Shown piece after piece: positions 31,929-38,210 of a stretch of 40,610 nucleotides of DNA. Source of the stretch: Phycisphaerae bacterium (GTDB taxonomy: Bacteria; Planctomycetota; Phycisphaerae; UBA1845); NCBI GenBank assembly GCA_021604825.1, contig BQJS01000014.1:1-40610 (forward strand), written 5' to 3'. Both the position numbers and the translations under genes were made by a program. Positions within the stretch are counted from its first letter, which is position 1. Every line of letters begins with the position of its first letter. The notes beneath the pieces are model-generated. The model made no database searches. It had not been told where the DNA came from and saw only the letters and a program-made list of their open reading frames with translations.

Positions 31929-32981
31929 ATGGGCACAACCAAGAAACGCGTGGTAATCATTGATGACTCGGTGTTCATGCGCACGATGCTCAAGCTGGCA
32001 TTGGGCAAGATGCCCAACATCGAAGTCGTCGGTATTGGTGAAGACGGTAAGCAGGGGCTGGACCTGATTCAAAAGCTCAAGCCCGATGCGGTGACGTTGG
32101 ACATCGAAATGCCGGGGCTGACCGGTTTGGAAGTTCTGGAACGCGTTGGAAAGAACAGCAAAACGCCCATCGTGGTCGTATCCACCAAGACCAAGCGGGG
32201 GGCAGCCGTCACTGTGCAAGCGCTCGAACGCGGTGCATTTACGTGCGTGGCGAAACCGGTTGCGGCAGTTGGTGGATCGAGCATGCAGGGGTTTCAATCG
32301 GAAGTCATCGCCGCGATTGAGAGTGCCCTCTCGAGTAATTCGGGTGCGTTGGATCAAGTCGGACCGGTTGCGAAAACCAGCAACAGCGAAACGAATCAGG
32401 CAATGATCGGCGCCATTGGCATCAGCGCGGGTGGACCTGCGACGTTGCACAAGATCATCCACGCCCTGCCCGCGACATTCCCTGCAATGGTATTGACGCA
32501 ACACATGCCGGCTGACTTCGTCGAAGCATACGCGATGCGGCTCGACGAAGAGTGCCCCATGAAGGTCAAGCTCGCCAAACAACGCGATGAATTGAAACCG
32601 GGTCAAATTCTGATCGCTCCGGGGACGCATCATCTGAAAGTCGTCAGGACAGCTGGTCGATACCGAGTCGCGTTGGATGACGGGCCAAAAGTTTCTGGAT
32701 TCAAGCCGTCGGTAGATGCCATGTTTTCATCGTTGGCAGAGTGCGCCGGCGCGAACGTAGTAAGCCTCGTGATGACCGGGATGGGTTTCGACGGTGCGGA
32801 AGGCACTCGCCTGCTCAAGTCCAAGGGCGCGTTCTGCATGGCTCAGGATGAAAAAACCAGCGTCGTATTCGGCATGCCCAAAGCCGCCATCGGCACGGAC
32901 TGCGTTGACCGAATCGTCGCCCTCCAAGATATTCCATCTGCTCTCGAGCACGCCTTCGCCCAGCAACCCGCGAAAGTCTAG
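31929..32981 (+). CDS. cheB: Chemotaxis response regulator protein-glutamate methylesterase CheB
   Basis: Removes methyl groups from (and deamidates) chemoreceptors when phosphorylated by CheA. The receiver domain (1-125) has acidic IIDDS, phospho-acceptor Asp58 in VTLDIEMPGLTG, a Thr/Ser switch region and Lys109 in AKP; the usual GA.DF..KP reads GAFTCVAKP. The methylesterase domain (about 155-345) has the catalytic triad: Ser166 (GISAGGP), His192 (LTQHMPADF) and Asp288 (MTGMGFDGAEG). AAGGGA precedes the ATG. No other chemotaxis gene is in the window, so it is an orphan here. Receptors and CheR must be encoded elsewhere. Confidence 0.9.
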   Translation: MGTTKKRVVIIDDSVFMRTMLKLALGKMPNIEVVGIGEDGKQGLDLIQKLKPDAVTLDIEMPGLTGLEVLERVGKNSKTPIVVVSTKTKRGAAVTVQALERGAFTCVAKPVAAVGGSSMQGFQSEVIAAIESALSSNSGALDQVGPVAKTSNSETNQAMIGAIGISAGGPATLHKIIHALPATFPAMVLTQHMPADFVEAYAMRLDEECPMKVKLAKQRDELKPGQILIAPGTHHLKVVRTAGRYRVALDDGPKVSGFKPSVDAMFSSLAECAGANVVSLVMTGMGFDGAEGTRLLKSKGAFCMAQDEKTSVVFGMPKAAIGTDCVDRIVALQDIPSALEHAFAQQPAKV

Positions 32982-33063
32982 CTTCACGCAGGTAGCCCAC
33001 CGATGGCCAATGATTCCACGTCATATGCTGGACGGCCGCCACTCGTACAATATCATCAAGTCG

Positions 33064-33909
33064 ATGACAAACAGCGCAAAAAATCCGAACGCAGATCCCC
33101 CGTCAAACATTCAGATCATGGGGATTCTCAACGTCACGCCGGATTCCTTCAGCGACGGAGGGAAGTTCGCAGCGGTTGATCGCGCCGTCGAACACGCGCT
33201 GCAAATGATCGATGACGGTGCCGACATCATCGACGTTGGCCCGGAATCCACGCGGCCCGGATCGCAACTGGTACCCGACCAAGAACAAACCCGTCGTGGG
33301 ATACCGGCTATCAAAGCCATTCGCGCAAACAACTCGTCGGTCGCAATTTCCATTGACACACAATCGGCGCAAGTTGCAGAAGCCGCGCTCGATGCGGGCG
33401 CAGACATCGTGAATGACATCAGTGCGCTGCGAAACGACCCTAAGATGGCATCTTTGGTCGCCGGACGAAAATGCCGAGTCGTGCTCATGCACATGCAAGG
33501 CACGCCGAAAACGATGCAAAACAACCCGACATACAACGACGTTGTGAAAGAGGGCATCGCCTTCCTACAGGAAAGATGCGACGTCGCGGCGCACGCCGGA
33601 ATCGATTCGAACGATATCATCGTCGATCCGGGCATCGGCTTCGGAAAATCGACAGCGCACAACCTCACCATCATGCGCCGCCTGGGTGAATATCAATCGC
33701 TTGGAGTTCCTGTGCTGCTGGGCGTTTCGCGGAAGCGCTTTCTGGATGAGATCACCCCCGGTAAAACTCAGCCCGATCAACGCCTCGCCGCATCGCTGGC
33801 ATGCGTCGCCCAAGCCATCCAAACCGGCGTCCAATTCCTTCGCGTCCACGATGTGGCTGAGACCCGGCAATTCGTCACCGCAACTCAAGCGATCAATACG
33901 CAGAATTAA
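33064..33909 (+). CDS. folP: Dihydropteroate synthase
   Basis: Joins p-aminobenzoate to hydroxymethyl-dihydropterin pyrophosphate in folate synthesis (cytoplasmic TIM barrel). The 281 residues contain the family's motifs in order: IMGILNVTPDSFSDGGKF, DIIDVGPESTRPGS (usually GGES, here GPES), ISIDTQSAQVA, VNDISAL, VLMHMQGTPKTMQ, IIVDPGIGFGKSTAHNL, LLGVSRKRF and the C-terminal LRVHDVAETRQ. The ATG at 33064 is chosen for length; an in-frame ATG at 33010 would add 18 residues, and neither has a strong ribosome-binding site. It follows cheB by about 80 bp. No pabA/folK neighbours. Confidence 0.93.
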   Translation: MTNSAKNPNADPPSNIQIMGILNVTPDSFSDGGKFAAVDRAVEHALQMIDDGADIIDVGPESTRPGSQLVPDQEQTRRGIPAIKAIRANNSSVAISIDTQSAQVAEAALDAGADIVNDISALRNDPKMASLVAGRKCRVVLMHMQGTPKTMQNNPTYNDVVKEGIAFLQERCDVAAHAGIDSNDIIVDPGIGFGKSTAHNLTIMRRLGEYQSLGVPVLLGVSRKRFLDEITPGKTQPDQRLAASLACVAQAIQTGVQFLRVHDVAETRQFVTATQAINTQN

Positions 33910-33978
33910 CCCGTCTGAAACTGCTTGTTTTTTAGGCACTTGCAACGAGCGGCCCATTATGTTACCTTGTGGTCACAT

Positions 33979-34824
33979 ATGGTATCAACGGCACAAAACA
34001 CTTGGCAGGCGCTATCTGATCCGACCCGTCGCGAGCTTCTCGATCTGCTTCGGGCTGGCCCACGGACCACGGGCGAGTTGTGCGAACCGTTTGAAGTTTC
34101 GCGCTATGCCGTGATGAAGCACCTAGCCGTCCTGGAACGGGCTGAGTTGATCCGCGTGTATCGCAGAGGACGCCAGCGATTTAACGAACTGAATGCCGCA
34201 CCGCTCAAGTCGGCTGTCGATGCCTGGATTCAGCACTACAAAGCCTATTGGAACACGAACCTTCATCAACTTAAGCAGCACATCGAAAGCGACATCGCCG
34301 CACGGGCACAGTCCAAAACCAAATCAGGAGAAAAGCAAATGGCACAAGGCACAGCCACCGATTGCGGTTTCATCAACATTGAAATGGAAATCAAGATCAA
34401 GGCTTCGCCCGACCGGGTCTTTGACGCAATCACTTCCGAGATCGACAAGTGGTGGGCATATCGCGTATGCAAGAATGCGCCGATGAAACTCGACGCAACG
34501 CCCGGTGGATTGTTCATCGAAAGCGATGGTAAAGGCAACGGCCTTGTCTGGGGTCGCGTGTTGCAAATTGAACGACCGAAGATCATTCGCATCGAAGAAC
34601 CCATGGGCAACATGCCACTACCGCGCTCGGGTGCGCACATCTATAAGCTGACTGCCGACGGTGAACACACCATCGTCAAGCTGACATGCCAGCAGATGGG
34701 GCAACTCAGCGAAAAAGACAAAGCCTGCCTCGAATCTGGTTGGAAGGAGTTGATCGACACGCATCTGCGCAAATGGATCGAAGACGGGGTCGCGTGCGAA
34801 AAGATGGTGGACGATTGCGGATAA
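33979..34824 (+). CDS. ArsR-type HTH regulator fused to SRPBCC (AHSA1-like) domain
   Basis: 281-residue fusion. Residues 1-100 form a winged helix of the ArsR family (TWQALSDPTRRELLDLLRAG, TTGELCEPFEVSRYAVMKHL as recognition helix, LERAELIRVYRRGRQRFNEL as wing). Residues ~125-281 form an SRPBCC/AHSA1-like fold (IEMEIKIKASPDRVFDAITS, WWAYRV, GGLFIESDG, GRVLQIERPKIIRI, GWKELIDTHLRKWIEDG), which binds hydrophobic ligands. Elsewhere the two are usually neighbouring genes. Here an in-frame ATG at 34339 has AGGAG 8 nt upstream, so the SRPBCC part (161 residues) may also be made alone. The region before the first ATG contains an imperfect inverted repeat (TGTTACC-N-TGGTCACA) that could be its operator. 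Confidence 0.85.
   Translation: MVSTAQNTWQALSDPTRRELLDLLRAGPRTTGELCEPFEVSRYAVMKHLAVLERAELIRVYRRGRQRFNELNAAPLKSAVDAWIQHYKAYWNTNLHQLKQHIESDIAARAQSKTKSGEKQMAQGTATDCGFINIEMEIKIKASPDRVFDAITSEIDKWWAYRVCKNAPMKLDATPGGLFIESDGKGNGLVWGRVLQIERPKIIRIEEPMGNMPLPRSGAHIYKLTADGEHTIVKLTCQQMGQLSEKDKACLESGWKELIDTHLRKWIEDGVACEKMVDDCG
34326..34341 (+). promoter_or_regulatory. Internal ribosome-binding site and start inside the ArsR-SRPBCC gene
   Basis: AGGAG (34326-34330), 8 nt, then in-frame ATG (34339-34341) encoding MAQGTATDCGF exactly at the domain border. It is stronger than the site at the gene's own start, which shows no clear Shine-Dalgarno. Either a relic of a former separate gene or an active second start. 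Confidence 0.55.
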
Positions 34825-34879
34825 GTACGACGAACCGCCCAACGTCGAAGCACGACGGCGGTGCGGTTTGAAAGTCTCG

Positions 34880-35647
34880 TTAACCGATACCGACCGATTC
34901 GCCCAGAACGATCATCACCACCACGCCTGCGACAAACGCGGTGGCTGTGGCGGTCTTTCCGGATTGCGAGGTTCCTACCGGAAGCAGTTCGCTGACGACG
35001 AGGTGCAACATCGCCCCAGCCGCGAAACCCATTAGACCCGGTAGCAACGGATTAAAGAGCCAAACCGCCCAGGCAGCAGGCACGGCGGCTAATGGTTGCG
35101 GTATGCTGCTGAATAGCGCCCACCCCACACATGCCCATGTCGATACACCGCGCGGACGAAGTGCAAGAGCGATCGCCAGCCCCTCTGGAATGTTGTGAAT
35201 CCCAATCGCCAGCGCGACGGCGAGCCCAAATTCATTCTGGCCACTGCCGTAACCGACGCCGATGGCAATCCCTTCGGGCAGCGAATGAATCGTCATCGCC
35301 AGTACGATCAACAACGATGCTGCGCCGCTCTTCTTTCGCAGTGCCAAGAGATCGAGCTCGTCGTTGTGTTCGACCCACCGTGCCGCAGCGAGAAAAAACA
35401 GGGAACCCAGCGCGACGCCGATTCCCACATCCCAGGCCATGAATTGTTGCGATTTGTCCAAGCCTTCGCCGACGAGTTGCACCAAGCTGGCAGCCGCCAT
35501 CATCCCGGCGGCTAACGCGGTGAACATCCCGGCTGATTTGGTGGAGATCTGCCGGACGAAGAAAAACGGCACGCAACCGAGGCATGTCGCCACATCGGTG
35601 AGGGCGGCGGCGATGAACGTCGTTAAGAGTAGTGTGTAAAGCTCCAT
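34880..35647 (-). CDS. ZIP-family divalent metal transporter
   Basis: Integral membrane protein of 255 residues with about eight transmembrane helices. The two metal-site helices are complete: TIHSLPEGIAIGVGYG (TM4) and GIHNIPEGLAIALALRP (TM5), the HxxPEG pattern of the ZIP binuclear centre, as in ZupT. It should import zinc, iron or other divalent metals; the selectivity cannot be read. AAGG 5 nt before the ATG at 35647 supports the start. It converges with the ArsR-SRPBCC gene (about 55 bp apart) and is not in an obvious operon with the ABC genes upstream on the same strand (120-bp gap). The proximity of an ArsR-type regulator is suggestive but the strand is opposite. Confidence 0.9.
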   Translation of the reverse strand: MELYTLLLTTFIAAALTDVATCLGCVPFFFVRQISTKSAGMFTALAAGMMAAASLVQLVGEGLDKSQQFMAWDVGIGVALGSLFFLAAARWVEHNDELDLLALRKKSGAASLLIVLAMTIHSLPEGIAIGVGYGSGQNEFGLAVALAIGIHNIPEGLAIALALRPRGVSTWACVGWALFSSIPQPLAAVPAAWAVWLFNPLLPGLMGFAAGAMLHLVVSELLPVGTSQSGKTATATAFVAGVVVMIVLGESVGIG

Positions 35648-35767
35648 CCGCGCCTTTCTGAGTCAGGGCACTTTCGGGTGAAGCTTACGGATTTGCTGGC
35701 GACTTTCCAACCGATAACGTGACGATAAGTGTTTGGGCCATCCAAGTTGGCGGCTTGGAGAACTTGC

Positions 35768-37102
35768 CTAACCGCGAATCGCCCAGCGCATCAGATCGGT
35801 AATCTTCGCCGGTTTGCCTTGCATGAGTAGGCCAACCCTAAATATCCGACCGGCTGCCCACACGCAGAAAATCGTAAAGATAATAACGCCGCCAAGCCCG
35901 ACCCACGGCTGCCACGCCGGAATACTCGCAGGTGTGGCTTGACGCATGAGCATCAGCAGCGGCGTACACGTCGGCACGAGAGACATCCAAGTCGCAAATG
36001 CGCTGAGCGGTTCCTTGACGACATTGACCCAGACGAAAAGTGGAACCATGACCATGACCATCACCGGCATGGTCATCGATTGCGCTTCTTTGAGATCGCT
36101 ACATGCGGCACCGACGGCGATGAACATCGCACCAAACATGAAGATCGCCATGATTTGAAAAACGATGAACCAGGGGAGCAATTGGTACGGAATGTACTCG
36201 GACGCATTAATTTTCTCAGCCAACAGGATACCACCGCCAACGTACAGGATGACCATGGTCAGGGAGACGCCGACGGTACCCAGCAACTTGCCAAACATGA
36301 TTTGAAAGGGCGTCACCGAGCCGAGCAACACTTCGGCGATACGCTGCATCTTTTCCTCTAGAACTGAGTTAATCAGTGGCGGCGCTCCAATCATAATCAT
36401 CATGAACATCAGGAACATCATGATGATGGGAGTGGCCATCAGTTGGCCTTCGCTCTTTCGACCTTCAGACTTAACTTTTCCACCTTCTAAACTAACGAGC
36501 CCATGCGGTTCGACTTGTGCATAGCGGGTAATCTGGGCGACAACGGCTGGATCAATCTCGGTCTTTTCCAATCGGAGTTGCTTGATCCGAAAGTTCAACG
36601 AATTGCTCAGCCAACGTCGCATCTTATCTATCGCAGCGCTCTCGCCGTGGTAGATGATGCGGTCCGAATTCGGGAGGATGTCGCTCTTCAAATTCGGATC
36701 GGACTTCGGATCGATGACGTCCTTTCCGATCTCCACGAAGGCGTGTAACTCCTTCGCGCGAATCCTGTTGGAAAGCTCGAGGCGTTGAGCGTCCGGATCG
36801 CCAACTTCGGGTTCTATGCGCTCGATGATGTATGCCGGATTGATTTTCTTCTGTGTCTCCGGATCAACCACTTCTTCGTCGTTGCGAATCTTAGCCGCCT
36901 GATCGATCCAATCGTTCAATTGATCCGTCTGATCAATGACTGCCAGCTTCTTGTCCGTCGTATCGACCTGATCTTTGAGAAGTTTCTGCGCGACGATTCC
37001 GCCCACCATGAACACCGGCATCAGCACGACGCTGATGAGGAAGGCCTTGGTGCGGACGGCTGCGTTGTATTCGCGGACGGCGATGATCCAGATCTTACGC
37101 AT
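35768..37102 (-). CDS. ABC-2 type permease (NatB-like exporter subunit)
   Basis: Membrane subunit of an ABC exporter, 444 residues. The start at 37102 (MRKIWIIAVREYNAAVRTKA) overlaps the stop of the ATPase gene by 8 bp (ATGCGTAA), predicting translational coupling. Topology: one N-terminal transmembrane helix after the REYNAAVRTKAF elbow, an extracytoplasmic region of about 200 residues, then about five helices (starting ATPIIMMFLMFMMIMIG) with the NSVLEEKMQRIAEVLLGSVTPFQIMFGKLLG amphipathic segment typical of NatB/YhaP-type permeases. Substrate unknown; relatives handle sodium, antibiotics or envelope stress. Confidence 0.88.
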   Translation of the reverse strand: MRKIWIIAVREYNAAVRTKAFLISVVLMPVFMVGGIVAQKLLKDQVDTTDKKLAVIDQTDQLNDWIDQAAKIRNDEEVVDPETQKKINPAYIIERIEPEVGDPDAQRLELSNRIRAKELHAFVEIGKDVIDPKSDPNLKSDILPNSDRIIYHGESAAIDKMRRWLSNSLNFRIKQLRLEKTEIDPAVVAQITRYAQVEPHGLVSLEGGKVKSEGRKSEGQLMATPIIMMFLMFMMIMIGAPPLINSVLEEKMQRIAEVLLGSVTPFQIMFGKLLGTVGVSLTMVILYVGGGILLAEKINASEYIPYQLLPWFIVFQIMAIFMFGAMFIAVGAACSDLKEAQSMTMPVMVMVMVPLFVWVNVVKEPLSAFATWMSLVPTCTPLLMLMRQATPASIPAWQPWVGLGGVIIFTIFCVWAAGRIFRVGLLMQGKPAKITDLMRWAIRG

Positions 37103-38009
37103 GGCTGGCTTCCTCCGCTTCGGGTCCGGCGATGCGGACGAAAATGTCATGTAGCGATGGCCTTGAGATTTCGAAATGTCGCACGCGGGCTTTGGACATG
37201 ATCGCCGTCAAGAGGCTCTGCGAATCCGTGCCGTTCTGCATCCGAAGTTCTTGAACCTGTCCGTAATCGTTGACTTTGTCCACGCCATCGATGCTACTCA
37301 GGACGTCGGAATCACCATCGATGCGGACGCGGATCGTGTCGGCTCCATACTTGTCTTGGATTTCGCTCAGCGAGCCATCCAGCACCTTGTTGCCTTTGAA
37401 GATCATGAAGATGAAGTTGCACATTTTCTCGGCGACGGCCATGTCGTGGGTGCTGAAGATGACGGTCGTGCCATCCTTCTGAAGTTGCAGCACGGCGTCT
37501 TTGAGCACTTCGGCGTTGACCGGGTCGAGCCCGCTGAAGGGTTCGTCGAGGATGACCATCTCGGGCTTGGTGATGACCGTGGCGATGAATTGAACCTTTT
37601 GACTCATCCCCTTGCTCAGCGTTTCGACTTTCTTGCCAGCCCACGGGGTTAGTTCAAAACGCTCCAGCCAATCTGCGATTTTCTCGTTAAGATCGGTGCC
37701 GTTCTTGAGTTGTCCATAGAATTTCAGGATATCGCGGACGGACATTTTTTTATACAAACCGCGCTCTTCGGGCAGGTAACCAATTCGGTCGGTCCACGAG
37801 CCATGCAGCGACTCGCCGAACACGCGGATGCCGCCGCTGTCCGGATAATAAATATTCATGATCATCCGCAGGGTCGTCGTCTTGCCCGACCCGTTCGGAC
37901 CGATGAAACCATACACCGACCCCGAAGGCACATTGAGCGAAAGCTCGTTGACAGCCGTGTGCGACCCGAACGTTTTAGTGACTTGATTCAATTCGACGGC
38001 ATTTTCCAA
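37095..38009 (-). CDS. ABC transporter ATP-binding protein (NatA-like)
   Basis: 304-residue ATPase of an ABC-2 exporter. Walker A GPNGSGKTTT (about residue 38), Q-loop region near GYLPEERGLYKKMSV, signature LSKGMSQKVQ, Walker B MVILDEPFSGLDP and switch His in STHDMA are all intact. A C-terminal accessory domain of about 85 residues (IRVRIDGDSDVL to the end) resembles DUF4162. The start is TTG at 38009 with GGAGG 7 nt upstream. It heads a two-gene operon with the overlapping permease. Confidence 0.92.
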   Translation of the reverse strand: MENAVELNQVTKTFGSHTAVNELSLNVPSGSVYGFIGPNGSGKTTTLRMIMNIYYPDSGGIRVFGESLHGSWTDRIGYLPEERGLYKKMSVRDILKFYGQLKNGTDLNEKIADWLERFELTPWAGKKVETLSKGMSQKVQFIATVITKPEMVILDEPFSGLDPVNAEVLKDAVLQLQKDGTTVIFSTHDMAVAEKMCNFIFMIFKGNKVLDGSLSEIQDKYGADTIRVRIDGDSDVLSSIDGVDKVNDYGQVQELRMQNGTDSQSLLTAIMSKARVRHFEISRPSLHDIFVRIAGPEAEEASHA

Positions 38010-38210
38010 AACCTGTCCTCCACCAGACTGTTCCGACGCAACGGCTGAAATGACGCGAAAGCAAGTCTAGCACACGCATCGCAACGCGGCTATCCGCATG
38101 AGTCGAAAGTTGTCCTGCATTGAAAACAGGCGGGCGACGAAGATTGACACAATGCGACATACAATCGGAAGGGGTTGACCAACTACACAACATGCGCCGG
38201 TGGACGGCGC

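Noticed and set aside
34825..34879. Hairpin between the convergent ArsR-SRPBCC and ZIP genes
   Set aside because: AACCGC pairs with GCGGTT and CGTCG with CGACG, but the stem is interrupted and no T-tract follows, so a terminator call is not justified.
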